The notes: generated by a model not told the origin, from the sequence alone. A stretch of 64,000 bases of DNA from Anaerobiospirillum sp. NML120449 (GCF_023051105.1 NZ_JALKIL010000001.1:1-64000), one strand, 5' to 3'; positions 10,305 through 25,810 are shown, numbered from the stretch's first letter. Numbers and translations: made by a program.

Positions 10305-11634
10305 TTTTCTCTCATCTCCACGAAAATCTCACAGCAACATCAATATTACCTGCAACCTTGCAGGATCAGTCATTCTCTAATTGTATCAGCATATCAATTG
10401 CTGAACCTTAAATAACTCAATCTGCATGCCAATACAGACTGTCATCACATGGCAACAGCCCTTGCCATCGCTATGGCGCATGCCCTGTATGGTACTGGAC
10501 CTGCCAGGAGGGTTCTGGACTTGCCCGGTCTGGCAAGTCAAGGCCAGTCAGGAACATGTTGTGTTTGACTGTTCCTTGCCAGCCTGTATTGGCCTCGTTG
10601 TCATGTTCACCGGCACGGGCTTAATGAAGTCGCGTGGTCATGACTCTTTTGTCATCGCATTATTCAAGGGGCCTGAGACTGCAGCTGCGGCATTTGCACT
10701 GAGGCTGTAGCTCAGGCAGTCATCCTGGGCCGTGGCTGCGGCATTTGCTCTGAGAATGAGGTTGTTGGCAGTCATCCTGGGGCGTCGTGGCTGCAGGCAG
10801 TAGCCCTGAGACTGCGGCTGCAGGCAGTAGCCCTGAGACTGCGGCTGCAGGCAGTAGCCCTGAGACTGCGGCTGCAGGCAGTAGCCCTGAGACTGCGGCT
10901 GCACGCTGTCGCCTTGTGATTGAGGGGGTGTGGCAGCAAGAGCAACATCTGGTGCAGCTATCTGGTAAAGCGGCAAGCGCCTGTTATGGCAATGTATCTT
11001 TACAGGATAAGGGGGAGGACTGGTTGAGGCATGTTGCAAAGACATGCAATGCAGGTGCAGGTCAGCCTTGGTGGCAGTCAATGGACTGGCACTTGTCGGA
11101 ATATTATCGAGGGCAAAGAGGCAGTGCGGCAAATTAAAGTACCTCAGGTGGCGATTGCATGGGCCTTGTCTTGAGATAGGCATGGGCTGCAAAAATGAAA
11201 TTTAACCTGTATTAATGCCCATGATACATGCATAATGACATGTTAATACTATCGCAGAAAATGACACTTCATCAGGTATGCCATTGGTTGGCTCTGCCTT
11301 ACCATGTCTGTTTGTCTGTAAAGATGCATGGTGGCGCTGGTCCTGTGGCCCCTGTCATGATGATCTGCTATTGACTGCCCTGTACGCTGCTGCTGGTATG
11401 CATTGCCTGTACTGGGCTGCTCGATGCACGGCCTGAGTGGATAAGCTGCATGCAGTGCATGCATTGCACACAGATCAGGCCTGTCTGGATACCCCATGGA
11501 TCCATGGGCGTGAACTGATTGCGATGGCCGATTGTTAATTGTAAACGTATGTCCTTAACAGACTTTCAGCAATGATCTGGTACTGTTTTCATCTGTTCTG
11601 GTCTGTTTTTATCTGATTTTTTAAGGGGTCTATT
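10305..11634. other. Gap before the first giant paralogue
   Basis: No supportable gene. It contains a 27-bp tandem array (10791-10916) with degenerate relatives just upstream (10676-10750). The final 400 bp lead into the first giant gene without a clear consensus promoter. Confidence 0.6.
10791..10916. repeat. 27-bp tandem repeat, 4 full copies plus a partial
   Basis: Units starting CTGCAGGCAGTAGCCC occur at 10791, 10818, 10845 and 10872 without mismatch, with a diverged fifth from 10899. The period is a multiple of three, creating long artefactual ORFs with QPQSQG-type repeats on the minus strand. Confidence 0.92.
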
Positions 11635-14325
11635 ATGAGTGTCTGTCCTGGAAGTTATCCAGATGCCGGTATGCCGAAAGATGCGCTGTTCAAAAATGGC
11701 AGTGATGAAGTTCATATTCTGTATGAGCATGGTGACAGACGTACTCCTGTCTGTGTGGGCCATAAAAGTGCTAAGGGTCTGATAAGGCCTGAGCTTGCAC
11801 TGCGCACACTGAGCCCATCGGTGTGGGTGAAATATTATGGCGATTATGGCGCATATTCCCGTGAGCAGGCTACTGGACCTCTGCTTTATACAGTCCGTCA
11901 TGAGTTATTTGCCGATCTTTATGCTGATCTCTGTAAAAGTCTGGGGCAGGAGCAGGCTCACTGTCTTATGGATATATCACTGCGCCTGTTCGGCGATTAC
12001 TTCGGTGCATCGGGCATTAATATCTTTGATGATGTCGATGCTCAGTCGCCAGCCATGTTGCTTTCGGTCATGAGACATGACAGCAGCTGGTATTTCAGGA
12101 ACATGGCAGATTTTTCCATTGAGCAATTTAATGATCTGTCAGGTGCATGGTCCAGGCGTCTTTATGACTATGCCTGCTCTTTCTGCAGACAGGACATGGA
12201 GCTGGGCAAAATTGGCTGGCTTGATGTAAGTTCACCTGATAATGTCTGGTTGACGGTAAGAGCTGTACCTAATCAGGAAAGGCCAACCAGCTTTGAAGAG
12301 GAAATAATGTGCGATGAGTCTGACCTTGAGACTTACACAGTATCAGTTCAGGCTGTACATGCAGGAAGTGGTCTTGTTATCTGCTCGATGACCGATCAGG
12401 AGCAGCCAGCAAGGAGCACGATTATTGAGCGCATGGTGGAGACCCTGAAGGAACAGTCAATAACCGTACACGGAGCTGTCTGTATTAATGGTATGGCAGC
12501 CGATCTGGTGGATCATCTCATCAGTATTGACATCCCATGTATGGGCATTATGGAGAAGTACAAGGCATCATTTAATAACTTTATTGACTACATCTCCGAT
12601 CTGGAGATGGCGCAGCCGGCTACTATATTTGACTATGATCATGAATGCGCTTTTGAAAAGCTCACAGGATACAGGGCTTCAAAGTACAGGGGGGCGTGCG
12701 GTGGCGCACTTGAATACCACGGTATGATTGACATGGATGTGTCAAACATCGAGCGCTCCATGAGTATGATCAAGAACAGGACCAATGTTACTGCAACTAT
12801 CTACACTGAAAATCTGTCCCGTGATCCTTATGGCAAAAGGGAGTCACCTTATGATAACAATCTGACAGGTGATGAGTTCCCAATGCCTGTCCACGTAACC
12901 TGTGATCATGAGGTTATTGTCAGCTTTAAGGGCATGGAAAAGAGTTTTCTTAAGGAGGGTGCACAGGTAGCACGTAAGGTGCGTTTCCTTGATAACTCAA
13001 TCTCCACCTTCATGGCCGGTCTTCATGGCAATATCACCTGCAAAAATCCCGAGTTTATCAACTCATTTGCAGGCCTGTCGCGCAGCGTGGTCAGCGCATC
13101 CCTGGCAGCAGCATGGATTTTCAATATCTTCTTTACCAGGGATTTTTCAACCAGAACCATAGCATGGAACTACGGAAGAATGGCTAATCTTATGGGCGTT
13201 CGCTGTGGACTTGATTGTGACTATGGCGACGGCTCATATGGACAATTAAAATACCGCCGCTTGTCATTGGATAAGACCCTTCCATGGTATCTGAGGATAA
13301 CTGATCAGGACGGAGCAGCAATGGCTGACAGGTGCCTTATGATCAGTGCCTGCTTTGAGCCTGTGGTATCCCGTGTTCCACTCAAAGGATTATGCAATTT
13401 TGACGCACTGACTCCGGCATGGGTAGAGCTTGTCAGCATGAAAGCTGATGACCCTCAGGTGGACGACAGGGTGAGGTCATTTGTCGAGGATTTCATTGCT
13501 CTGATTTCCGGCTGCGAGGCCACAAAGCCATATGCAGGTGAAATTATTGATGAGATTCGAATCGCCTTTGCCACTTTTATGGAGCACAGGATATTTAACA
13601 GTGAGCCTGAACAGACTAAGGATATCTTTGCCCGCAAAACAGGTCAGGGTGTAGTCACAGACCCTGAAGACGTGGGAGAAATGGGCGGTCTTGATCTTAT
13701 GTTCAGATCGCTTTTGGTAAAGGATGATACCAGGCAGGAGTTTATTGATGTCATTCCTGCAGGATTTAAAGCTGCAAGGACTGAGCTGTTCAGGCGTCCT
13801 GTTTTTAAAGACATGAACTTTAAGATGTCCGTGGACCCTGTTGATGAAAATATATCTGACAGAGTCGAGGTCTCGGATTTTGGAAAGGGTTTACTCAATT
13901 TGCTTAATGAGGCGTTCAAAGGTCCGGAATATTTCAAGAACATGTTTGGTGATGTCGACCCTGAGGCTTTAAAAGCCGCCAAATCAAAACAAAAGCAAAT
14001 GTCAGAAATGATATCCAGATGGGGTGACGAAAAGAGCTTGCATGAGATTGAGATTCCAGCTCAGGCCTATGCAGATCCTGTATCAGGTCTGGTGTATTCA
14101 GGACAGCCTGTCACCATTACCATAGCCCCAAAGCGCGTGCCTAAGAGCAAGCGCAAAAAGCAGCAGGGACAGAAAAATGAGGCTCGTACCCAGACCCGCA
14201 TGAGTGGCATTGTCATTGGCAAGGTCACAACTCAGGGCAGAATGATGCCTAATCTCGAAATGAAAAAGGCCATGCCTGAGGTATGGGATGAAATGGTTAA
14301 AAATGCTGACTCAAGCAAGGCCTGA
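11635..14325 (+). CDS. Giant paralogue 1: transposase-derived protein of unknown function (single repeat)
   Basis: 896 aa, no signal peptide. I read it as a degenerate IS1634-like DDE transposase. Residues ~20-60 resemble the N-terminal 'VCVGHKSAKGLIRP' linker. VWVKYYGDYGAYSREQATGP (63-82) resembles the transposase dimer/N-domain block. DNVWLTVRAV (~202) sits where WxYDxTS with the first catalytic Asp is expected, and CINGMAADLVDHL (N285) where xxDRGxxSxxN with the second is expected. Both acidic residues appear lost. The C-terminus carries AYADPVSGLVYSG (~812) and IVIGKVTTQGRMMPNLEMKK, copies of the N-terminal motif, and stops shortly after MPEVW. The start has AAGGGG 6 nt upstream. The frame is intact, implying selection. 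Function unknown; the transposase link is my inference from motif order. Confidence 0.7.
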   Translation: MSVCPGSYPDAGMPKDALFKNGSDEVHILYEHGDRRTPVCVGHKSAKGLIRPELALRTLSPSVWVKYYGDYGAYSREQATGPLLYTVRHELFADLYADLCKSLGQEQAHCLMDISLRLFGDYFGASGINIFDDVDAQSPAMLLSVMRHDSSWYFRNMADFSIEQFNDLSGAWSRRLYDYACSFCRQDMELGKIGWLDVSSPDNVWLTVRAVPNQERPTSFEEEIMCDESDLETYTVSVQAVHAGSGLVICSMTDQEQPARSTIIERMVETLKEQSITVHGAVCINGMAADLVDHLISIDIPCMGIMEKYKASFNNFIDYISDLEMAQPATIFDYDHECAFEKLTGYRASKYRGACGGALEYHGMIDMDVSNIERSMSMIKNRTNVTATIYTENLSRDPYGKRESPYDNNLTGDEFPMPVHVTCDHEVIVSFKGMEKSFLKEGAQVARKVRFLDNSISTFMAGLHGNITCKNPEFINSFAGLSRSVVSASLAAAWIFNIFFTRDFSTRTIAWNYGRMANLMGVRCGLDCDYGDGSYGQLKYRRLSLDKTLPWYLRITDQDGAAMADRCLMISACFEPVVSRVPLKGLCNFDALTPAWVELVSMKADDPQVDDRVRSFVEDFIALISGCEATKPYAGEIIDEIRIAFATFMEHRIFNSEPEQTKDIFARKTGQGVVTDPEDVGEMGGLDLMFRSLLVKDDTRQEFIDVIPAGFKAARTELFRRPVFKDMNFKMSVDPVDENISDRVEVSDFGKGLLNLLNEAFKGPEYFKNMFGDVDPEALKAAKSKQKQMSEMISRWGDEKSLHEIEIPAQAYADPVSGLVYSGQPVTITIAPKRVPKSKRKKQQGQKNEARTQTRMSGIVIGKVTTQGRMMPNLEMKKAMPEVWDEMVKNADSSKA

Positions 14326-14911
14326 TGCGTCCTGAAATCAGTTGCAACTGCTGACAGTTTTGACCTGAGACGGCTGTCTTTATGGCCTTCATGTCTGAAG
14401 TGACCATCATATCGGACCTGCGTAATGGATGCTCGCTGTTACACAGTCAACGTGACTGAGGTTGCCGGTACCTGCAGACAGCCGTATTTGAGTATACTTA
14501 CATCCCTCTTATGGACTGGCTGATACCACTGCCAGCAGCAGGGCTGATGACAGTAATGGTCGTGGCATTGTCAGTTATGGGGCCAGGCATCTGTGCTGCA
14601 GCCATTATGGCTGTCATGAAGCATGCAGCCGTGGTGCGGCCAGGATGCCCGCTGTGCAGTCATGAATCAGGGCAGAGGCTATGCAGCTGTGATGGCCTCC
14701 GTGGGCAGATATGATGCGGTTATGAGGTCAGGCATCTGTGCGGCAGTGATGCAGCTGTGATGGCCTCCGTGGGCAGATATGATGCGGTCAAGATGGCCCT
14801 CATGGTTCAGCCGGGAGGGCAACAAGGATGCAACAGTAATGACCTCCGTGAGCAGGTGGTCTTATTAAATGCCGCTGTTTTTAAAGTTTTTAATTTCAAA
14901 ATGGAAGAGTT
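14326..14911. other. Gap between giant paralogues 1 and 2
   Basis: 586 bp with a long direct repeat at 14681-14788 and no gene. No readable remnant of a second repeat of paralogue 1 was found. Confidence 0.55.
14681..14788. repeat. 40-bp direct repeat, period 68
   Basis: ATGCAGCTGTGATGGCCTCC and the following 20 bases, ending ATGATGCGGT, occur at 14681 and again at 14749 without mismatch. Looser relatives lie just upstream. Confidence 0.85.
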
Positions 14912-19567
<4,656 letters not shown>

Positions 19568-20589
19568 AGCCTGCTCACTGACAATGTCTTCATCAGGCTG
19601 CAGATAACAGCAGTGACAGCCTGCAGCCTGCAGGCAGTCGTCTGCTGCCACATGCAAAATGCCAGCATTTTTATCAGCAGCTGGCTCACAAGTGGCGTTG
19701 ATCATCAGTTAACGCTGTTTGAAAAGATATGAGGTCCATGCCCAAAGGTATGGGCCTCTGTTTTTTTACATGCACTGCATACTGTGCCCGGCACGGATCC
19801 GAAGCGGCATATGCGCTGTTGATGTTACTGAGGCTGGAGCCAGCTGTCCCGGGCAGTGGAGTTTACCAGAGGGATACAGCTGCGCCGAAGGTGGAGCGGG
19901 ACCTTTCCTGCCGCAATTGCAGGGTGAGGTATCTGAGCTGATGCCGGCGGCAGGACCTTCCCGGCAGCATTTGCAAGGTGATGTAGCTGATATGAATGTG
20001 GAGCTGACCTACCCAGCAGCCATTGCAGGGTGAGGTATCTGAGCTGATGCCATCGGCGGAAGCGTTCATTTAGGCGAGAGATGTTGCCATGGCAGGGCCG
20101 TTGATGCTGCAATGGCAGGGGCGGTGATGCTGCCATGGCATAAGCTTTAGTGGGGGCTGGTGCTATACCGGTACAGTTGCTTGATGAGCGCCGTCGCTAT
20201 TAAGGCGGGCTCAGGCAGTGACTGAGCGCGCGCTGTCGTTATTACAGGGGATAAGGCCATGGCTGTGCAGTAGCGGGGGATGCAAGGGTTTGCACAAAAA
20301 ACATGCTGTTCGCAAAAGTGTGAGCTTTATCGGTATGTTTTTCAGATAAACAGTTGCAGTCCTGTCATACAGGCTGGCAATATACGGACAACATGCTGGC
20401 AAACGGCCAGTGCAGCCAGCCTGAGTCTGAGCAATGACTCTAGCGGCTGGTGACATCAGCCTGATATGGCCGCAGGCGCCCTGGGTTATGCCATGGCGTT
20501 TGCTGGCTTGCGGTGAAGAGCATGTTGGTATGTTTATGCGGCTGCAGAGCTGGCGTGATCATGGCAAATCAGTTAACCAGGACATTATT
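19568..20589. other. Gap between giant paralogues 2 and 3
   Basis: About 1 kb without a supportable gene. A repeated segment lies at 19908-20060. The in-frame extension upstream of the chosen start of paralogue 3 (20434-20589) has no counterpart in the other paralogues. Confidence 0.55.
19908..20058. repeat. Interspersed direct repeat, period ~108
   Basis: ATTGCAGGGTGAGGTATCTG followed by AGCTGATGCC occurs near 19915 and again near 20023, with a weaker related copy between them, suggesting an eroded ~54-bp array. Confidence 0.65.
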
Positions 20590-23500
20590 ATGGACCAGAG
20601 CAACGTCAATTGGCCTGAAATGGGCTTTCCACCAAATTCTTTTCAGAGCAGAGAGTCTCATAAGATTTACAGTTCTGTAAAAAGAGATAAGAATGTTGAT
20701 TTTGTCATGACCGGCGAAGTCAGCAGCCTCAATACCGTTACTCCTAATCTTGCAATGCGCCAGGTACGTCCGGTTCAATGGGCTCAGTACTGCGGTGAGT
20801 ACAGTGCTTATGCTCCTGAGCTTAGCATTGGCCCTCTCATGCACATTGCCCGTCATGAGCTTTTTGACCTCATTCGCTCCGAGCTTGAGGAAACATTGGG
20901 ATACGAGTGCAGCTGCGCAGTTCTTGATACTGTAGTGCGCTTGTGTTCAGACTATTACTGCGGCCTGCAGGAGCCTCTCAAGGACCCTAATGAGCAGATT
21001 TCATCAGCACTGCTCTTCAGTTTATGGCGCCATTCAAACAGCTGGTATACAGACAGACTTGCTGCTGTGAATTTCAGCAAAGTAAATGAGCTTTTCAAGT
21101 CATTGACCCTCAGGCTTTATGAAAGCGCCTGCAATATGGATTTCATTACTGAGAACGCAAGGCAGTTCTACCAGATCGAAGTAGCCGAGCCTGACAGCGT
21201 CTGGCTGACTGTGCGCGTGATGGCAAATAAGGAAAGTGTCAGCAAGGAGATAGGGGCTGGCGCTTTCAGAATGAACTTCAGTAAAGCCATCAACATTATT
21301 CAGGCAGTACATGCCAGAACCGGCATGGTTATATGTTCTCTTTCAGAGCAAGTAAATCCGGAAAAGAGCTCTCTGCTCAAAGAGATGAAACAGCATATGA
21401 ATGCATGTGGCATCAGGGTCAGAGGTGTGATATCCCTCAACGGCATTCTTGATCAGTGGATCCCTGAGATAGAAAAAGAAGGTTTTATCTGGGCAGGACT
21501 TTGTGAGCGCATGAGTGATATCATGCAATTAGTCAATGACTTTCTTGAAGATGAGAGCATTGATCATGGATCAGAGCCAGCGCTGACCAATCTTAAAAAT
21601 TTCCCTCTCAAATGGGACCAAAGTCGTGTCATGCAGTTAAAGGCTTTTACCCATTACTCATTCATGGATGTCTTCACTGAGATTAAAGGTGAAAGCGAAA
21701 CAAGTCTCTCTGATCTTACAAATAACAGGAAAGATACAATCCCGCCCGATCTGGCAGCTTTATTAATGCCAATAGACAGCTCCCTGTTTGGAGAAAGAAG
21801 TTTTACCGATTTTACCCTGGGCGCTTCTGATGGTGTAGCCTTACCGCTTAACAGTATTGACAGCACCATGCTTAAGGAAATGGTTCTGATTGCACGCATT
21901 GCAAGATATGAGCAGAACACAGCAGCTGAAATGATGTGTATGCTTGCCGGATTTAAGGACGTCTATCCTGGCGACAGGCAATCCATTTCATTGATGTTGT
22001 CTCCTGCACTGGTAATGGCCTCCCAGCTTGTTGCCGTACTGTTTAACATATTCTTCACAAGGCGCTTTTCTACCGGTTATCCTCTATGGAACCTCAGTTC
22101 CATGGCGGTACTTCATGGTTTGAGAATGGGTAACAGGGATAAAGACAGAGCGCCCCGCTTTGAACGTCGTCGCTTCAGCTGTAACAGGCCTGTACCTGAA
22201 TTTCTTGGTATCAGTGACCAGATGTGTGGTGCCCTGGTAGACCGCTGTAATGCAGCCCGCGTCTGTATGGAATCATTTATCAGGTTCCAGCCGCTCATCA
22301 GGATCAGCGATGTGCCTGAACTGAGCCGAGCATGGACAGACATGATAAGTGCTCCTTACACCGGCCGGGATAATAAAGACCTGTTAGACAGCTTTATTAA
22401 AACCTTTACAGATACAGTCTGCTCAGAGAGTGGAGCTTTGCATGCAGGTTTGGACAACGTGCAGGCCATGCAGCTTCAGGACATGGTTAATCTTGCCCAT
22501 AAGAGCATGAGTGCCAAAACAAGTGCCGAGTATGCCAATGCCAGGGCCGAGGTTGTTTACCATAATGAATATGGTAAAACAGCCAGGGGTGTTGAGATGC
22601 TCAATAATCTTATAAAAGGATTTGCAAGGGCACAGGGCAATGAGTACATGAGCACTGAAGATCATCTCAATAAGTTTATTGACAGCAAATTTCTCAGACT
22701 GCGCTGTACCTGTACTGATGTCTTTACCAGACTGACAGCACAGGGCGAAACCTCAATTCTTAATTTGAGTAACGTCAAGCCTGAAAGTAAGCATGCTTAT
22801 GCACTCCCTGTCCTTGCTGATGGAAATCAGGGCTCTGAAGTCAGTGACAGCACCATGGCAACTGACAGTAAGGACCATATCATCAATTTTCCTGCAGATT
22901 ATGATGATTATGACCGCAGCGATGACGATGAGTCGTACGATGACGATGAGTCGTACGATGACGACTACGATGAGGACGACGACTACGACGACGATGACGA
23001 CTACGACGACTACGACGATGATGATGAGGACGATGACATTTACAGGGACTATGGCTTATATGGGCCAGGTAATGACCGCTATGGTGATGAAGATGATCTG
23101 ATGCCTTATTTTAATGATGTTAAGATCCCTGAAAAGGCATGGGTGGATAAGAAAACAGGCAAGGTATACAGTCGCAAGCCTGTTACCAGTGTTTCAACCG
23201 GGCGCGTGTCAAGACGCATGCGTAAGAAGAGCCACACTCAGATCAATCAGGAAAGCAACACCGTTAATGGCAAGCTTATAGGACATGTCACTGATGATGG
23301 CATGATGCGCCCATACCCTGAATTCAAAACTGAGTTCCCTGAATACTGGGAAGAGTGCGTCAATGAGATTGGGACTTTTGATTTCTCTGAGCCGTCCAGT
23401 TTTGGTACCTTTATTTTTGCAGCCTGTCACCCTGTCATTCGTGAGTTCAGCGCAATGATGGACAGATATACACCTGATATCAGCGCTCTTGGAGACGTTT

Positions 23501-25167
23501 TACTTGATTGTGCTGTAAATTACTATGCCAGAGGTATGGAGCTTTCGCCTGAGGATATCAGCGAAAGTTCAAGGCGTGCCTTTGCTTTTATACCTGCTCC
23601 TGTCGGGGCAGATTTCATCATAATGGCTGTCAGCTGCATACGCAGCGAGATTCTTAATCCATATCGTGACATGCTGCAGCCGCTTATTACTGATTATGTA
23701 AAGGATATCTGTGTACATAATGGTGACAGACAGGCCGGGGCATGGATCTCTGTCAACAAAATCAGCGGTACTTACAACATCTTTGACGATGATGATGACG
23801 GTTACAGGTTCAAAGCTTTTTACTGTGTAATGGGTTTTGCAGAGAGTTATGCAGCGCCCCTGAACTATGTTCTGGTCGAGGGCAGTAAAACTCTCAAAGA
23901 GGCTGTGAACCTTATGAAGGTCCGTCTTGAGGCAGACAAAGTCAAGGTCAAAGGCGTAATTATTGGCAGTGACATCAATGCTGATATGCAGTCTTTTGGC
24001 GAGCTTGAGGACATGGGGCTGCGCTGGATTCATATGTGCTCTCTTAACAAGAGCACTCACCGTGAAATCTGTAATGAGCTTGGTAAGGAGCTCATCAGGG
24101 AGTCTGACAGAATTGATGGCCGGAGGGTTGCTGTTACCTGTGCCAGAGCTGTGAATGTTAACGGTGTTGCGTACACCAGAGCTGCCCTGACTGGAAGCGC
24201 TAAGTTCATCAGAAAGAGCGTTGAATTAGAGAAAGTCAGGCATGCCATGACCAGCAAGGATGCTGATAACGGGTACGACCGGAATAAAGTAGATTCTTAC
24301 AGTATTACAGTTTATGGTGAGAGCATGATGTACAAGGGCAGGTTCACTAAAGCTGAACTGACCGGCATTGGCAATATTGCTTCTACCCTTGCTGACATGC
24401 TGGCCATGACCAGAACCTTTGATCTGGGATACACTCGTCACCAGGCTCCTGACTCTGTTGAAAATGCACCAGTGTTATTTAATTCTCTCAATCATCCTGA
24501 TGTTGCCCGGAACCTGCTTTTCATAGCATATCTTGGAACAGTACTGTCACTGCGTGAATACAGAGTGGATCCGTTTATCAAAGAGGTGGGCCGCCATAAT
24601 GCTTTATGTGGCATGCAGTTTAAAATCTCGAAGTCCAATGATGGCTATCATTTTAGACTTACCGGTTTTGAGCATGTCAGAGAGGTTCTGGAAAAGCTTG
24701 GTATCAGCAATGAAGAGCTGGATCTGTTCAAGGAAAAGTACGGTCAGTTCCTTGAGTATGTTGACCTCATGAGACTGGAGCGTCCGATTAGTGATGTTTC
24801 TATGGTGCTTTTGAAGAAATACAGGTTATCTGCCCTGGGGATCGATGGCAAAGGGCCATGTATGTTCAGCTCTGCTGAAACACTCAGTACTTCTTCTTTC
24901 CGTTTTTATGCAGCTGGGGCAGCACAGGCGATGTTGACAGGATCCGCTGCAGACTGCGATGTCACTTTACCTAATGGCGGATTTACCAGTAAGAAAATGC
25001 TCATTATTGGCCTCAAAGCAAGGCGTCAGTACCTTGATTTGAAGCCACAGGCAAATACATTTACAGGTGAAGCAGATGCTATTTGTTCATTATTTGGTTT
25101 AAGCGAGAATGTCAAAAAGTATATTGAAGTAATAAGGATGTGCAGCATGGCCATGAAAAACAGGTAA
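20590..25167 (+). CDS. Giant paralogue 3: duplicated transposase-derived protein with Asp-rich linker
   Basis: 1525 aa from the ATG at 20590, chosen because AGGA lies 7 nt upstream and the N-terminus then aligns with the other two; an in-frame start exists at 20434. First half: QWAQYCGEYSAYAPELSIGP (~63), DSVWLTVRV (~202), VISLNGILDQWIPEI (N284). An acidic stretch (~771-817) of alternating DDD, DDY and DDE follows. Then IPEKAWVDKKTGKVYSRKP (~846), KLIGHVTDDGMMRPYPEFK and a second transposase-like half with AWISVNK (~1051) and VIIGSDINADMQSF (~1125). Domain order is the same as paralogue 2; the 14-Ala run is absent. The frame is intact over 4.6 kb. No enzyme motif or membrane segment is evident. 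The IS1634-like origin is inferred from motif order only. Confidence 0.7.
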   Translation: MDQSNVNWPEMGFPPNSFQSRESHKIYSSVKRDKNVDFVMTGEVSSLNTVTPNLAMRQVRPVQWAQYCGEYSAYAPELSIGPLMHIARHELFDLIRSELEETLGYECSCAVLDTVVRLCSDYYCGLQEPLKDPNEQISSALLFSLWRHSNSWYTDRLAAVNFSKVNELFKSLTLRLYESACNMDFITENARQFYQIEVAEPDSVWLTVRVMANKESVSKEIGAGAFRMNFSKAINIIQAVHARTGMVICSLSEQVNPEKSSLLKEMKQHMNACGIRVRGVISLNGILDQWIPEIEKEGFIWAGLCERMSDIMQLVNDFLEDESIDHGSEPALTNLKNFPLKWDQSRVMQLKAFTHYSFMDVFTEIKGESETSLSDLTNNRKDTIPPDLAALLMPIDSSLFGERSFTDFTLGASDGVALPLNSIDSTMLKEMVLIARIARYEQNTAAEMMCMLAGFKDVYPGDRQSISLMLSPALVMASQLVAVLFNIFFTRRFSTGYPLWNLSSMAVLHGLRMGNRDKDRAPRFERRRFSCNRPVPEFLGISDQMCGALVDRCNAARVCMESFIRFQPLIRISDVPELSRAWTDMISAPYTGRDNKDLLDSFIKTFTDTVCSESGALHAGLDNVQAMQLQDMVNLAHKSMSAKTSAEYANARAEVVYHNEYGKTARGVEMLNNLIKGFARAQGNEYMSTEDHLNKFIDSKFLRLRCTCTDVFTRLTAQGETSILNLSNVKPESKHAYALPVLADGNQGSEVSDSTMATDSKDHIINFPADYDDYDRSDDDESYDDDESYDDDYDEDDDYDDDDDYDDYDDDDEDDDIYRDYGLYGPGNDRYGDEDDLMPYFNDVKIPEKAWVDKKTGKVYSRKPVTSVSTGRVSRRMRKKSHTQINQESNTVNGKLIGHVTDDGMMRPYPEFKTEFPEYWEECVNEIGTFDFSEPSSFGTFIFAACHPVIREFSAMMDRYTPDISALGDVLLDCAVNYYARGMELSPEDISESSRRAFAFIPAPVGADFIIMAVSCIRSEILNPYRDMLQPLITDYVKDICVHNGDRQAGAWISVNKISGTYNIFDDDDDGYRFKAFYCVMGFAESYAAPLNYVLVEGSKTLKEAVNLMKVRLEADKVKVKGVIIGSDINADMQSFGELEDMGLRWIHMCSLNKSTHREICNELGKELIRESDRIDGRRVAVTCARAVNVNGVAYTRAALTGSAKFIRKSVELEKVRHAMTSKDADNGYDRNKVDSYSITVYGESMMYKGRFTKAELTGIGNIASTLADMLAMTRTFDLGYTRHQAPDSVENAPVLFNSLNHPDVARNLLFIAYLGTVLSLREYRVDPFIKEVGRHNALCGMQFKISKSNDGYHFRLTGFEHVREVLEKLGISNEELDLFKEKYGQFLEYVDLMRLERPISDVSMVLLKKYRLSALGIDGKGPCMFSSAETLSTSSFRFYAAGAAQAMLTGSAADCDVTLPNGGFTSKKMLIIGLKARRQYLDLKPQANTFTGEADAICSLFGLSENVKKYIEVIRMCSMAMKNR
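22903..23042 (+). repeat. GAY/TAC-rich microsatellite coding Asp/Tyr-rich linker
   Basis: GAT, GAC and TAC codons dominate, with CGATGACGATGAGTCGTA repeated in tandem near 22920-22955. It encodes the acidic linker of giant paralogue 3 at the same place as the aspartate run of paralogue 2. Confidence 0.85.
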
Positions 25168-25220
25168 TCTGCCCCTGCCTGTCTTTCCAGGCCAGGCCAT
25201 AACAATGCCAGTCAATGACC

Positions 25221-25530
25221 AATGCCGGGCATAACAATGCCAGTCAATGCTGCGCAGGGCACAGCCCTACAGGGCAGCGCATGGCAATGCCGGGCAAAGC
25301 AATGCCAGTCAATGCTGCGCAGGGCACAGCCCGACAGGGCAGCGCGTGGCAATGCCGGGCATAACAATGTCAGTCAATGCTGCGCAGGGCACAGCCCGAC
25401 AGGGCAGCGCGTGGCAATGCCGGGCATAACAATGCCAGTCAATGCTGCGCAGGGCACAGCCCGACAGGGCAGCGCGTGGTAATGCCGGGCATAGCAATGC
25501 CTGGCGGGACAGCGCAGGGCAATGCCTGGT
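25221..25530. repeat. 65-bp tandem repeat, 4 full copies plus a partial
   Basis: AATGCCGGGC starts units at 25221, 25286, 25351, 25416 and 25481, exactly 65 bp apart; copies differ at only a few positions. The period is not a multiple of three. The array starts about 50 bp after the stop of giant paralogue 3. Confidence 0.95.
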
Positions 25531-25566
25531 AAGGACAAGTACTGACGTACAGGGAAATTACCCATT

Positions 25567-25614
25567 GAAAATGCCGTTCCTGCAGTCCTTGGACTGTCAG
25601 TAGCGGCATTTTTC
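25567..25614 (+). terminator. Rho-independent terminator after giant paralogue 3 and the 65-bp array
   Basis: GAAAATGCCG pairs with CGGCATTTTTC around an inner CAGTCC/GGACTG stem, ending in a T-run. It lies 400 bp past the paralogue 3 stop, so the repeat array would be transcribed. Confidence 0.6.
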
Positions 25615-25810
25615 TGTCCGGCCTGTGCTGCCTGCAGCTGGGCATACAGCTGCCTGCCTGTCAGACAGCCTGTCAGGGACCAGTCAGGCAGCCTGTCATG
25701 CAGTCCGTCTGTATGATGTCATGCATGCATGCGTGCATACACGAATAAGTAAGAGTCCTGATGTATCCTGCGTGCAAGGTTCATGGTGCAGTATGCACGG
25801 TGTTGAATAG

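Noticed and set aside
10638-11192. 184-aa minus-strand frame with QPQSQGYCL repeats
   Set aside because: It exists only because the 27-bp array keeps frame; flanks are not protein-like and no ribosome site is present.
20434-20589. N-terminal extension of giant paralogue 3
   Set aside because: No counterpart in the other two paralogues, and the ATG at 20590 has a better ribosome site.
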